A stretch of 64,000 nucleotides of DNA from Bacteroides sp. Marseille-P3684 (GTDB lineage Bacteria > Bacteroidota > Bacteroidia > Bacteroidales > Bacteroidaceae), in NCBI RefSeq assembly GCF_900291465.1, contig NZ_LT985808.1:1706408-1770407 (forward strand), read 5' to 3'. The notes beneath the pieces are model-generated. The model was not told where the DNA came from, did not search any database, and saw only the letters and a list, made by a program, of their open reading frames with translations. This document shows positions 43,270 to 52,965 of the stretch, piece by piece. Numbering within the stretch: position 1 is the first letter of the stretch; each line of letters starts with the position of its first letter. A program made the position numbers and the translations under genes.

Positions 43270-46161
43270 TCAGTCTTCCATTTCCTTTTTTCCCTTAAAG
43301 AGATTGAAACGGTAGTTGAACGACAGCAGGCAGTAGCTGTTCACTCCTTCGGAACGCGACTGGGTGCTGCCCGTCGAGGTGGTGTAGGTCGTGATGTTCT
43401 TCGCACGGTTCAGGATGTCATACACCTCCAGCTTCAGGCTCGCCTGTTTCTTCTTCAGGAAGCTCCATGAGGCATTGGCGTTCCACAACAGTTCGGAGTG
43501 GTTCATGTCGTCCGACAGGAAGCCGTGGCGCGTGATGCAGCTGAAGGAGGAACCCAGGCGGATGTTCAGCGGGAGGTAGAAGTTGGTCTCTGCCAGGAAC
43601 GTAAAGGTCTTGGTGAAGCTGTCCGACGAACGTTCCACCTTGGCTTTCGTCTTGTCCATGTCGAACCGTCCGGAGAGGATAAACTCAGCCCACTCCGGCG
43701 TGTAGATGCCCTTGAGGAGCTGGCCGAAGTTGTGGTTGCGCACGGCATCCTTGCTGATGCGGTCGCTCACCTCGACATAGTTGGGACGGTTGTTGTAGCT
43801 GTAGCTTGTCTCCGTTTCGAGCGAGAATTCCTCCCAGTCTTTGCTGTAGCCCACGTTGAGCATGGTCCCCCAGTTGCCGTTGATGTTGTCCGGTCGGTTG
43901 GTGCGCACACCGCTCACCGGGTCATAGAGGGTCTTGTAGGTGAGGTCGTTGAAGCTCTGTGAGAAGCTGAGGTTTGCCCACAGGCGGTTCAGACGGAAGT
44001 TCGTGTTGACGTTGTGGCTGTAGGAGGTCTTCAGGTCAGGGTTTCCCTCCATGATGTACAGCGGGTTGTCGTTGTTGATGACAGGCAGAAGCTGGTTGGC
44101 ATCGGGTGAACGCGAGTTGCCCGAATAGCTGATGCTCAGCGAGAGCTTGTCCCTGGAGTAGAAAGCCATCAGGGCTGTGCCGATGTTGAGGCGGTGCAGG
44201 GTGGTGTCGGTCACACTCTGTTCGCGCAGCATGTAGATGTTTTGCGATTGGGGGATGAAGTGGATGCCGGCATTCATGTTCCATTTGTCTTTCGTGAGGT
44301 TAAGGGACAGTCCGAAGGTATGCTGGTTGTCCCGTCGGTTGTTCACGTTGCTCAGGCTGTCGATGCGGCCCGCTTCATATCCTTCAGGCAGTGAACCGAT
44401 GGGGCGGTTCCCGTCGGGGAAGGAAAACCTGCCGAGGTCGAACACCTGCTCGTCCTCCTTGTTGCGGTTGGTGTTGTAGCCGTAGGACAGTTCGATGCCG
44501 ACATATTCGCTGAGAGGTTCGTGGTAGGACAGGCTGGCGGACAGCATGTCCGACGAGGTGGGCGACAGGGTGAAGCGGTCCTGGATGAGCAGTGAGTCAC
44601 CCAACTGGTAGTATCTGGTGGATGACTGTTGGTAACGTCGGCTCTCCCCGTCGTCCTTGCTCCCGTTCAGGTTGAGTGTCAGGTTCCGGCCCTCCTTGGC
44701 AAAACGGTAGGTCAGCATCAGTGTGCCTGTCAGGCTTTTCCGGTCACCCGACGCCAGCGATTCCTGGTTGATGCGGTTGATGCGTTGGGAGAGGGGGATG
44801 CCGTCTTCATCCTCCAGCGGGTCGGCAACGGAAGGGCGGGTGTTGAACGTTGCCTGACGGAAGCTGCTGCGGTTGTCGTTCCGGTAGTTCCCGAAGCGGA
44901 AGTTGCCCATGATGCCCAGCCGTTCACTCAGGTCGCCCATGATGTTGACGTTGGCACTGACGTTCTTGCCGTTCGTGGAGTTGAGCGACGACTGGTCGGA
45001 GTAGGTGTTTCCCGTCGGGAGATAGTTCTCCGTGACCGTATAGCTCTTCGTGTCGTTCCCGTCGCTGTTGTAGCTGATGTCTCCGTTGGTGTGGACCTTC
45101 CCCATCTTTTTGCCGACGCTTCCTCCCATGCGGCGCGAGAGCTGTCTCATCGGGTTTCCTCCTCCTCCGAAGAATCCGCCGGAGAACATCTGTCCCCCGA
45201 ACATGTCCATGCCGATGTCGTTGGGGGTGTTGTGCTGGTTGGCATAGACGCTGGCATGGTCTCCTCCCGTCTTGAAATAGTTGAGCATGGCATTCAGTCC
45301 GTAGAGGTCCTGGTCGCCGATGCCTGCACTGGCATTTGCCATCAGGGCGTCGTTGACCTCCTGTTTGGTCTTCAGGTCCATCACCGTCTGGTGCTGTCCG
45401 TCGTCCACTCCCGTCAGTTCGCTTTTCTCCGACTTCTTGTCATAGATACGTACCTCCTTCAGCACTTCCACCGGCATGTTCTGCAGGGCAATGCTGATGT
45501 CGTTGGCGAAGAATTTCTCTCCGTTGAGCAGGATTTCCGAGATGTCTTTCCCCTGATAGGTCATTTTACCCTGGGTGATGCGCAGTCCCGGCATCTTGCG
45601 CACCAGTTCCAGCAGTACCGCCCCTTCCGACACACGGAAGGCATCGGTGTTGAAGATGGTCGTGTCGCCCAGGATACGCATCTTCTTCAGCTTGGCGACG
45701 ATGACCGCCTCTTCCATCGTGATGGGTTTCTCGTGGAGTGTGATGGTGTCCAGCCGGATGATGTTGACCCGTGTCAGGCGGTGTTTGTAGGTGTCGGTCC
45801 CCAGGTAGGAGATGTGCACTTCGTAGTCTTTGGAGCGTTGCTGAAAGGCGTGCAGGATGAAGTTTCCGTCCTTGTCCGTCACCGTCATGCCACCGTTGTA
45901 GGTCGAGTCGGTCAGACAATAGACACGTATGCCGGCATTGGCAAGGGGCATGATTTGCTTGGATTCACTTTCTTCCATCTGCACATGTCCGGTTACCTCG
46001 GTGTCTTTCCAGTCCCCGTTGCCATAGCCATACGTGAAAATCCGTTGCGCCTGCACGTTCAGGCAGACACACATCAACACCAGGCACAATCCCTTCAACA
46101 AAGAGCTTGTCCCTGAAACCAAACGTAACTTTGAACGGCCTGATGACCGGCGGGTGTTCAT
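43270..46161 (-). CDS. Outer-membrane beta-barrel protein with N-terminal carboxypeptidase-like domain
   Basis: A 963-residue protein. ATG 46161 (MNTRRSSGRSKL) gives an n-region and a hydrophobic core ending VCLNVQAQ; another ATG lies at 46176. A carboxypeptidase-regulatory-like domain (about 55-125, with MTVTDKDGNFILHAF) is followed by a plug-like region (LVRKMPGLRITQGKMTYQGKDISEIL, LNGEKFFANDISIALQNMP) and a long barrel ending in FNYRFNLFKGKK. This is the OMP_b-brl_3 (outer membrane beta-barrel family) layout, TonB-receptor-like but not a SusC and with no SusD beside it. A Gly/Met-rich loop (GGQMFSGGFFGGGGNPM) is unusual. Substrate unknown. Confidence 0.8.
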   Translation of the reverse strand: MNTRRSSGRSKLRLVSGTSSLLKGLCLVLMCVCLNVQAQRIFTYGYGNGDWKDTEVTGHVQMEESESKQIMPLANAGIRVYCLTDSTYNGGMTVTDKDGNFILHAFQQRSKDYEVHISYLGTDTYKHRLTRVNIIRLDTITLHEKPITMEEAVIVAKLKKMRILGDTTIFNTDAFRVSEGAVLLELVRKMPGLRITQGKMTYQGKDISEILLNGEKFFANDISIALQNMPVEVLKEVRIYDKKSEKSELTGVDDGQHQTVMDLKTKQEVNDALMANASAGIGDQDLYGLNAMLNYFKTGGDHASVYANQHNTPNDIGMDMFGGQMFSGGFFGGGGNPMRQLSRRMGGSVGKKMGKVHTNGDISYNSDGNDTKSYTVTENYLPTGNTYSDQSSLNSTNGKNVSANVNIMGDLSERLGIMGNFRFGNYRNDNRSSFRQATFNTRPSVADPLEDEDGIPLSQRINRINQESLASGDRKSLTGTLMLTYRFAKEGRNLTLNLNGSKDDGESRRYQQSSTRYYQLGDSLLIQDRFTLSPTSSDMLSASLSYHEPLSEYVGIELSYGYNTNRNKEDEQVFDLGRFSFPDGNRPIGSLPEGYEAGRIDSLSNVNNRRDNQHTFGLSLNLTKDKWNMNAGIHFIPQSQNIYMLREQSVTDTTLHRLNIGTALMAFYSRDKLSLSISYSGNSRSPDANQLLPVINNDNPLYIMEGNPDLKTSYSHNVNTNFRLNRLWANLSFSQSFNDLTYKTLYDPVSGVRTNRPDNINGNWGTMLNVGYSKDWEEFSLETETSYSYNNRPNYVEVSDRISKDAVRNHNFGQLLKGIYTPEWAEFILSGRFDMDKTKAKVERSSDSFTKTFTFLAETNFYLPLNIRLGSSFSCITRHGFLSDDMNHSELLWNANASWSFLKKKQASLKLEVYDILNRAKNITTYTTSTGSTQSRSEGVNSYCLLSFNYRFNLFKGKKEMED

Positions 46162-46424
46162 CCATTCCTTACACATCGTCTCTACATTCTTTATGAGTCT
46201 GGAGTTTCCGGTTACAAAGAAACGTCTTTTTGCGGACATCAGGGCATATTGGGTGCATAAAGTTTCATTTGGTTTCCGGCAGGGCGTAAGTCTTCTTCCG
46301 CTCTACCTGTTCTCATGGCGCAGTGGCAAGACACGGCAACGGTTGAGGTGCGTCGGAAGAATGTCGTCCGACGTTCGTTGACAGATGGATGCTGAAATCG
46401 CATTTTCTCTTTCCTTTTTTCTCG
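46162..46424. other. Leader region of the outer-membrane barrel gene
   Basis: About 260 bp. A small CGTCGGA/TCCGACG hairpin lies at 46351-46373. No gene is supported. Confidence 0.4.
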
Positions 46425-46950
46425 ATTTCCCCTTTTCCGGCTAACGCTACTTTTTGAAAAATCGGGCAAAGTAGGTTATTTTAAGAATATTCATTCACTT
46501 CCGTCCGTATAAACATTCCGTACAAGGGGCAAAGATGCATAATTATACCACGAAACAATATTGTTTCACTCGTCAAACAATATTGTTTCACGTGCCAAAC
46601 ACAAGTGTTTCACTTCCCAAACAATATTGTTTCATCCGTCAAAGTCAACTATTCGGAAGACGAAACACTTGTTTTAGGATTCGAAGACAATAATTTAATG
46701 ATTTTCACCTCTGGTTTGTATGAGAAGGCACACTTTTGCGAACTATTGTTTTGTACACCTTACGCCGTGTACTCTTATTCTTCTGCCAGGGATTCGGAGG
46801 AATGCCCGACATTCGGTTCGTCAGTTTCTCCCATTTGCAGCAATGTGTATTTGGCAAAACGCCTGAGAATGTCTTTCCCGTTCACCAACTCGTATTTTGG
46901 TTCAAGGAAGGCCCTTCTCAGGCGATTCGTTTGACACTTTGACAAAATGA
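46425..46950 (-). repeat. Long intergenic repeat, copy C (inverted), with 22-bp-phased dyad array
   Basis: Reverse-complement copy of the element at 9361-9906. Shared blocks on the minus strand, from 46950 down: TTTTGTCAAAGTGTCAAACGAA; a 10-bp inverted repeat CGCCTGAGAA/TTCTCAGGCG (46860-46869 and 46915-46924); GCAAAAGTGTGCC; CATACAAACCAGAGGTGAAA; the array; CGTGGTATAATTATGCATC; ATGAATATTCTTAAAA; and GCGTTAGCCGGAAAA (ending near 46434). It lies between the SDR gene end and the barrel gene start. Confidence 0.85.
46553..46676 (-). repeat. 22-bp-phased palindrome array in copy C, with inverted core
   Basis: Units at 46553, 46575, 46597, 46619, 46641 and 46663, exactly 22 bp apart with 8-bp spacers. 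Three are perfect AAACAATATTGTTT and one is AAACACAAGTGTTT. The 36-bp block 46575-46610 (dyad, CACGTGCC spacer, variant dyad) reads identically on the plus strand to 9698-9733 of copy A. All flanking parts of copy C are in the opposite orientation, so the core is inverted relative to its surroundings. Confidence 0.9.
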
Positions 46951-46957
46951 CACGTGG

Positions 46958-47713
46958 TCATTTCCGGACGATCACGCTGCCGCTTGCCTGGTGCGTGGCC
47001 AGTATCAGCACTTCGGCAATCTGTACGTGTTCGGGCGCATTGGAGGCATAGACCGCCACGTCCGCAATGTCGTCACCCGTCAGCGGCTTGATGCCCTTGT
47101 AGACGTTGGAAGCCCGTTCCGCATCCCCATGAAAGCGGGTATTGCTGAAGTTGGTCTCCACGAGTCCCGGTTTCAGGTTGGTCACTCTGACGGACGTATC
47201 CGCCACGTCAATGCGCAGTCCGTCTGTCAGAACCTTGACGGCTGCTTTTGTGGCACAATACACGTTGCCTCCGGCGTAGGCGGCATCGCCTGCAACCGAA
47301 CCGATGTTGATGATGTGTCCCCGGTTGCGCTCCACCATTCCCGGGACAATGAGCCGGGTCATGGTCAGGAGTCCCTTGATGTTGGTGTCAATCATCGTTT
47401 CCCAGTCCTGGAAATCCCCCGCATATTCCGGTTCCAGTCCGAGAGCCAGTCCGGCATTGTTGACCAGGACATCAATCTCTTTCCATTCCCGTGGCAGTCC
47501 GTTGAGTGCCTGTTCTGCCGCTTCCCGGTTTCTCACATCGAACGTCAGCGTCACCACTTCCGCACCCCGCGCGATGAGTTCCTGTCTGATGGCAGCCAGC
47601 TGCTGCTCTTTTCTTCCGGTGAGAATCAGCCTGTCGCCGTTCTCTGCAAACTTCCGTGCACAAGCCAGCCCGATGCCGCTTGTGGCTCCTGTAATCAGTA
47701 CGATTTTATTCAT
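46958..47713 (-). CDS. Short-chain dehydrogenase/reductase (YdfG-like)
   Basis: A 251-residue classical SDR. ATG 47713 (MNKIVLITG) places the cofactor motif TGATSGIG at 8-15, and the longer frame adds only a poor extension. TGRKEQQL after beta-2 suggests NADP(H) preference. NNAGLALG, the active-site serine in INIGSVAGDAAY and YCATKAAVK (Tyr-x3-Lys) complete the set. The closest general type is the YdfG-like 3-hydroxy acid/serine dehydrogenase group. The substrate is not certain. Confidence 0.9.
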   Translation of the reverse strand: MNKIVLITGATSGIGLACARKFAENGDRLILTGRKEQQLAAIRQELIARGAEVVTLTFDVRNREAAEQALNGLPREWKEIDVLVNNAGLALGLEPEYAGDFQDWETMIDTNIKGLLTMTRLIVPGMVERNRGHIINIGSVAGDAAYAGGNVYCATKAAVKVLTDGLRIDVADTSVRVTNLKPGLVETNFSNTRFHGDAERASNVYKGIKPLTGDDIADVAVYASNAPEHVQIAEVLILATHQASGSVIVRK

Positions 47714-47740
47714 TTCCTTATAAGGTATTAATCCTGGGGG

Positions 47741-47748
47741 CAAAGGTA
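47741..47748 (-). promoter_or_regulatory. Putative -7 element of the SDR gene
   Basis: TACCTTTG on the minus strand, 28 bp upstream of the start. Confidence 0.45.
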
Positions 47749-47974
47749 GGGATTTGGAGGGAATAATAGCAGAAAGTTGGTTGCGGATGGGAAACTATTA
47801 TTGAGGGGAACGTCGGAAGGAGGGATGCGTGAATGCACTTCTGGTTGCAAGAATTACGTATTTTATGTGTCTGATGTGAAGAATTTCAGATTTTTATCCC
47901 GAGTACTAAAAGTTAAAACCGTACATTAACATTCTTATTTAACATTTAAGAAATGGGAATTTATGGGTTCTTTC

Positions 47975-47982
47975 TATCTTTG
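47975..47982 (+). promoter_or_regulatory. Putative -7 element of the susCD pair at 48034
   Basis: TATCTTTG, 52 bp before the SusC start, in an AT-rich 320-bp intergenic region (47714-48033) that otherwise holds no gene or repeat that I can see. The -33 region is not a clear TTTG. Confidence 0.5.
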
Positions 47983-48033
47983 CACACGAAATCATTTCCT
48001 TTTTACTAAACCTATTACTAACAACCTGACCTT

Positions 48034-51000
48034 ATGATGAAAAACAAGGCAAGCAGTGAACGCTTCTCCAGCGTCACAAAGACTTCTTTTATCTGGGGAC
48101 TTTCCAGTCTGTTGATAGCAGCTCCTCTTTCTGCCAAAGTGGCGTGGGAGGGGGTAAAAATGACTAATCCTCAGGAGGTTTTACAATCCAAGACCGTATC
48201 CGGTCAAGTGCTCGATGAGAAAGGCGAACCCATGATTGGCGTTTCCGTTCTGGTGAAGGGAACGAAAGTGGGTGCCATCACAGACTTCGAGGGAAACTTC
48301 AAACTCACAGCTCCGTCCGGAGCAACCGTTCTCCAATTGACTTACATGGGTTACAAAGCCCAGGATGTTACCATCACTCCCGGTCGCATGACCATCAGGA
48401 TGGAACCTGACAACCAACTGCTGGATGAAGTGGTTGTCGTGGGCTATGGTACCGTGAAGAAGCGGGATCTCACAGGGGCGGTGGCTTCCATGAAGAATGA
48501 AGATATTGTGGTATCGCCCACTAATAATGTGATGGAAGCTTTGCAGGGAAAAGTGGCGGGTATGGACATCGCCAAAACCAGTGGCCAATTGGGACAGAAA
48601 CCCACCATTCTGTTACGAGGCTCACGCTCCATTTACGGAAGTAACGAGCCGCTGTTTATCATCGACGGATTGCCCGGCAGCTATGACCAGGTCAATCCTT
48701 CCGATATTGAGTCGGTCGATGTGTTGAAGGATGCTTCCTCGACAGCTATTTATGGTTCTGCCGGTGCAAATGGTGTCGTCATTATCACGACCAAAAGAGG
48801 ACGAGCAGGAAAGGCGACAGTGAATTTCGATGCTTATTACGGTTTCAGCGGTTCTCCGGAGTTTAAACATGGTATGGTCGGTGATGAATGGCTGGCTTAC
48901 CAGCGTGAGGCTTATAAATATAAGAATGGAGACTATCCTGCCAATATTGCAGCACTGATGGGTGGTGATGAAAACTACATTGATGCTTATAATGCCGGCA
49001 AATGGATTGATTGGGTGGATGAAGTCTCAGGAGGAACTGCTACTACGCAGAAATACACCATGTCGGTGACCGGAGGAACGGAAGAAACCCAGGTTTTTGC
49101 TTCTGCCACTTACAGCCAGGATACCGGTTTATTGGAGAATGAGAAACAAGACCGTTATTCCGTGCGTCTGAACATTGATCAGCGTATTTTCTCGTGGGCT
49201 AAGCTCGGCTTTACTTCGAACCTGAATTATACCATAGCTGATGCCGGTGTAAAGAATACGTTCACCAGGGCACTGACAGCTTTTCCTTTGGGAGACGTCT
49301 ATGATGAACAGGGAGAACTGCAACCGGAGTATATCAAGGACCAATATTCTCCGATGGGCGATTACATCAAGAATCAATATGCCAACAATACCCGTGCAAC
49401 CTACATCAATACGAATGCCTATCTGGAGTTGTCGCCGGTAAAAGGCTTGACGCTGAGAAGTCAACTGAACACAACCTTGAGTTATTCCCGTCAGGGACAA
49501 TATTGGGGAGCATATTGCAATGCCAACCGTCCGACCTATGCCGGAACCCCTCATGCCTCTATAACCAATAATCATTCCAACAGTTACACTTGGGAGAACA
49601 TAGCCTCCTATAACATTACCCTGGCAGACGATCACGACTTGGGTATTACCGGTATTACTTCCTGGCAAAAGTCTCAGGATGAGAGTTCCTTGGCGGGAGG
49701 TAGTGGACAAGACCTGGATGTCTGGAGCTTCTGGAGATTGATGTCTACAACCAGTCAGCATGTGGAATCGGATTTTAAGCAGAAACAGAAGATGTCCTAT
49801 GCTTTGCGTTTCAATTATGCCTATAAAGGGAAGTACCTTTTCACTTTCTCTAATCGTTGGGATGGAGTATCGTTCTTCTCGGATGGTAATAAGTGGGACT
49901 CGTTCCCTGCTGCGGCGTTGGCATGGCGTATTTCCGATGAAGAATTTATGGAGGGAAGCCGTGGATGGCTGGATAATCTGAAACTTCGCATTGGTTATGG
50001 TGTAACCGGAAATTCCGGTGGGGTGGATGCATACTCTACACAGACGAGGGCTTATAAGTATTCCGGTAATGGTGTGACTGTGAATGGAAATATTGTTTCT
50101 TTCACTCAATACACAGAAACTTACGGTAGCCCTTCGTTAGGCTGGGAAAAGTCATATAACTGGAATTTAGGTTTGGATTTTGCAATCTTGGGAAATCGTA
50201 TAGATGGAACCATTGACATGTTCCGTACAAAAACGGATGGATTGTTATTCAAGCGTACGATGCCGGTAACCAGTGGTGCCACAGGATGGGGAAGTCCTTT
50301 GGACAGCTGGGAGAATATTGCCAAGACGAGCAATAAGGGAGTGGAAGTGACTGTCAACAGTCGTAATATCCGCACGAAGGATTTTACTTGGAACACGACT
50401 TTGTCGGCTACCTGGAGCAAGGAGCAGATCGATGAGCTTCCTGACGGAGACCTCATTAAAGAGAACCTTTTTGAAGGACATCCCATCAAGTCTGTTTATA
50501 GTTATAAATACTTAGGTATTTGGGGAACGGACAGTTCTCAGGATGAACTTGCTGTTTATGGTGTAAAACCTGGATGGGTCAAGGTGGAGACACTGGACAA
50601 GGATGGGGACGAAGGCAAACATAAATACAGCGAAGATGATCGTCAGGTACTCGGACATATCAATCCTGACTGGATTTTCGGTTTGAACAATACGTTTACC
50701 TATCGTGATTTTGACCTTTCGTTTTTCACAATGGCGCGTTATGGACAAACAATCAGCAGTGATCTTTTAGGCCGTTATACGGCGGACTACAGTTTGACGA
50801 CCAATCAACTTGCCGGTGTAGATTATTGGACGGAAGAAAATCAAAAAGCTTATTATCCGGTGCCGGGTAGTGGTACGGAACAAAGTGTGATGGATGCTCT
50901 GCGTGTGCATGATGGTTCGTTCATCAAAATCAAGAACATCACTTTGGGATACACCCTTCCAAAGAAGATATCGCGTTATGCATTGATGGAGCGTTGTCGC

Positions 51001-51135
51001 ATTTATGCTACGGCTTATAATCCTTTCATTTTTGTCAAGGACAAGAAGCTTAAGGGGACAGACCCGGAAATGAATGGTTCTGATGCCTTCCCTACATATA
51101 AGCAATTTGTCTTTGGTATAAACCTCACTTTCTAA
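48034..51135 (+). CDS. SusC-like TonB-dependent transporter (no STN domain)
   Basis: A 1033-residue SusC-family transporter. Leader to about residue 35, carboxypeptidase-regulatory-like domain (about 52-125, VSGQVLDEKGEPMIGVSVLV), TonB-box-like DEVVVVGYGTVKKRDLTGAV, and a plug with LLRGSRSIYGSNEPLFIIDG and VDVLKDASSTAIYGSAGANG, then the barrel ending FVFGINLTF. No STN domain and no regulator nearby. With its SusD it forms a two-gene unit that lacks enzymes, so the substrate is open. The gene is more AT-rich than those before 47 kb. Confidence 0.94.
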   Translation: MMKNKASSERFSSVTKTSFIWGLSSLLIAAPLSAKVAWEGVKMTNPQEVLQSKTVSGQVLDEKGEPMIGVSVLVKGTKVGAITDFEGNFKLTAPSGATVLQLTYMGYKAQDVTITPGRMTIRMEPDNQLLDEVVVVGYGTVKKRDLTGAVASMKNEDIVVSPTNNVMEALQGKVAGMDIAKTSGQLGQKPTILLRGSRSIYGSNEPLFIIDGLPGSYDQVNPSDIESVDVLKDASSTAIYGSAGANGVVIITTKRGRAGKATVNFDAYYGFSGSPEFKHGMVGDEWLAYQREAYKYKNGDYPANIAALMGGDENYIDAYNAGKWIDWVDEVSGGTATTQKYTMSVTGGTEETQVFASATYSQDTGLLENEKQDRYSVRLNIDQRIFSWAKLGFTSNLNYTIADAGVKNTFTRALTAFPLGDVYDEQGELQPEYIKDQYSPMGDYIKNQYANNTRATYINTNAYLELSPVKGLTLRSQLNTTLSYSRQGQYWGAYCNANRPTYAGTPHASITNNHSNSYTWENIASYNITLADDHDLGITGITSWQKSQDESSLAGGSGQDLDVWSFWRLMSTTSQHVESDFKQKQKMSYALRFNYAYKGKYLFTFSNRWDGVSFFSDGNKWDSFPAAALAWRISDEEFMEGSRGWLDNLKLRIGYGVTGNSGGVDAYSTQTRAYKYSGNGVTVNGNIVSFTQYTETYGSPSLGWEKSYNWNLGLDFAILGNRIDGTIDMFRTKTDGLLFKRTMPVTSGATGWGSPLDSWENIAKTSNKGVEVTVNSRNIRTKDFTWNTTLSATWSKEQIDELPDGDLIKENLFEGHPIKSVYSYKYLGIWGTDSSQDELAVYGVKPGWVKVETLDKDGDEGKHKYSEDDRQVLGHINPDWIFGLNNTFTYRDFDLSFFTMARYGQTISSDLLGRYTADYSLTTNQLAGVDYWTEENQKAYYPVPGSGTEQSVMDALRVHDGSFIKIKNITLGYTLPKKISRYALMERCRIYATAYNPFIFVKDKKLKGTDPEMNGSDAFPTYKQFVFGINLTF

Positions 51136-51148
51136 TAAACGGACAGAT

Positions 51149-52948
51149 ATGAAAAACAACATCAAAAAGATAAGTTTTGCTGCTGCTGTGTCAGTGGCAA
51201 CCCTCTTCCAGTCGTGTTCCCTTGACGAAGTGAATCCCGGGGGATTTACGATGGACAATATGGCGGCTAACTCTGTGGAGTCTTATAACACGTTGGTCAA
51301 TCAGTGTTATTTTGCCATGGAGAGATACTTTTATGGTGCAGAAAATTGGATGGCTTTGACTGAAGGAGATACGGATTTGTGGACTTATAGGGCGAATCAG
51401 TCAACATCGTGGACGCAATGGTTCTGGTTCTTTGCAGGAGCTGCCCCTAATACGACCTATACGAATAACTGGTGGAATGGTACGTATGATGGTATAGGCA
51501 GCTGCAATATGGCGATCTCATTGGCTGCCAAGGCTCCTTTCAAGACACAGGATGAACGCGATGCCAAAGTGGCGGAAGCACGTTTCTTGCGGGCTGTTTA
51601 TTATTTCAATGCGGTGGAGCAATTTGGCGGTGTGACATTGCTGACCCAACCATCGGAAAAGATGGATTTTGCTCCGGTGCGAACTGATCCGATGACTATT
51701 TATCGGGAAGTGATTATTCCTGATTTGGAGTTTGCTGCCGTACATTTGGCAAAAGGAGATGATAAGACGACGACAGTGCCAACGCGGAAGGCTGCAATCG
51801 GCTTCCTTGCCAAGGCATGTTTGCAGACTTATGAATACGGTGCAACGGAGTTTCTGCAGAAAGGACTTGATGCAGCCAAAGAACTGATTGATGATTGTGA
51901 ATCGGGTGGCACAAAGTACAATGCATATATGTATCCTGACTTTGGAGAGGTGTTTGCAGAGAAAAACAATTGGAATAACAAGGAAGCCTTGTGGAAACAT
52001 CGTTGGTATGCCGGTGCTGACGGGCACGGTTCCAGCAACGGCAACTGGAAACTGAACCGTAATGATGAGTATTTCCTTTGTGACCTCAATCGATTTGGGG
52101 CACGGGAGGATACGCAGGCTTCGCGTCTGACATGGGAAGGAAGTCAGGCTGGATTGTTCATGCCTACTCAGCATCTGCTCAGTCTTTTTGTGCAGAAGGA
52201 CGGTACGCTCGACCCACGTTTCCATCAGATATTCCAAACGGAATGGAAAGCCAATAAAGCCTATGAGTGGGATAAAGATGCGTTAACCAATTATGGAAAA
52301 GACGCATCCGTATTGGGGCAGTCGTTGGCTGTTGGAGATGAGGCTGTCAGGATTATCCTGCCTCAAGATACCGATTATGCAGAGTGGAAAGCCCGGAAGC
52401 GTACGGATAAGGTGCTGGTTGTTGATTATGCGGATGTATATGACGATGTCAAGCATAATGTAAAGATGCAATATGAAGGGAAGGAGAATCAGTTCCGTTA
52501 TTTCTATCCGTCCCTTACCAAGCACAATAGCAGTAACTATTATGTGGCCAATCCAGCCAAAAAACGTAATGGTAACTTGAATGCGACCTTTATCATGCGT
52601 ATGGCGGAGGTGTATTTGATAGCAGCTGAATTGGACATCTATTTGAACGGAGGTTCTCATGCAGCAAATTATATCAATAAAGTAAGAGCTCGTGCAGGAG
52701 CTGTCCCATTGACAACCAAGCCGACGGTACGTGACGTGCTGGATGAGCGTGGTCGTGAACTGTGTGGTGAGTATTGTCGCTTTTATGACCTGAAACGTAC
52801 AGGCATGTTTAAAGATGCGACTTATTTGAGTGAGACGCATCCGGATCTGGCCCAATATTTCAAGCCGGAATATGCTTTGCGTCCTATATCAACGACATTT
52901 ACGGCTACTATTACCAATAGTGCGGAATATCAGAATCCAGGCTATTGA
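51149..52948 (+). CDS. SusD-like lipoprotein
   Basis: A 599-residue SusD-family lipoprotein with a lipobox at Cys23 (FQSC-SLDEVNPGG). Family features: EARFLRAVYYFNAVEQFGGVTLLTQ, FIMRMAEVYLIAAELDIYLNGGS and VLDERGRELCGEYCRFYDLKRTG. The N-terminal third is rich in aromatic residues (WTQWFWFFAGAAP, NNWWNGTYDG), consistent with a sugar- or aromatic-binding face, as inference. It follows SusC by 13 bp. Confidence 0.94.
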   Translation: MKNNIKKISFAAAVSVATLFQSCSLDEVNPGGFTMDNMAANSVESYNTLVNQCYFAMERYFYGAENWMALTEGDTDLWTYRANQSTSWTQWFWFFAGAAPNTTYTNNWWNGTYDGIGSCNMAISLAAKAPFKTQDERDAKVAEARFLRAVYYFNAVEQFGGVTLLTQPSEKMDFAPVRTDPMTIYREVIIPDLEFAAVHLAKGDDKTTTVPTRKAAIGFLAKACLQTYEYGATEFLQKGLDAAKELIDDCESGGTKYNAYMYPDFGEVFAEKNNWNNKEALWKHRWYAGADGHGSSNGNWKLNRNDEYFLCDLNRFGAREDTQASRLTWEGSQAGLFMPTQHLLSLFVQKDGTLDPRFHQIFQTEWKANKAYEWDKDALTNYGKDASVLGQSLAVGDEAVRIILPQDTDYAEWKARKRTDKVLVVDYADVYDDVKHNVKMQYEGKENQFRYFYPSLTKHNSSNYYVANPAKKRNGNLNATFIMRMAEVYLIAAELDIYLNGGSHAANYINKVRARAGAVPLTTKPTVRDVLDERGRELCGEYCRFYDLKRTGMFKDATYLSETHPDLAQYFKPEYALRPISTTFTATITNSAEYQNPGY

Positions 52949-52965
52949 TAGCGATTGTAAACAAA

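Noticed and set aside
46553-46676. CRISPR array
   Set aside because: Units are 14 bp with 8-bp spacers, far shorter than any CRISPR repeat or spacer. They are fully palindromic, and no cas genes are near.
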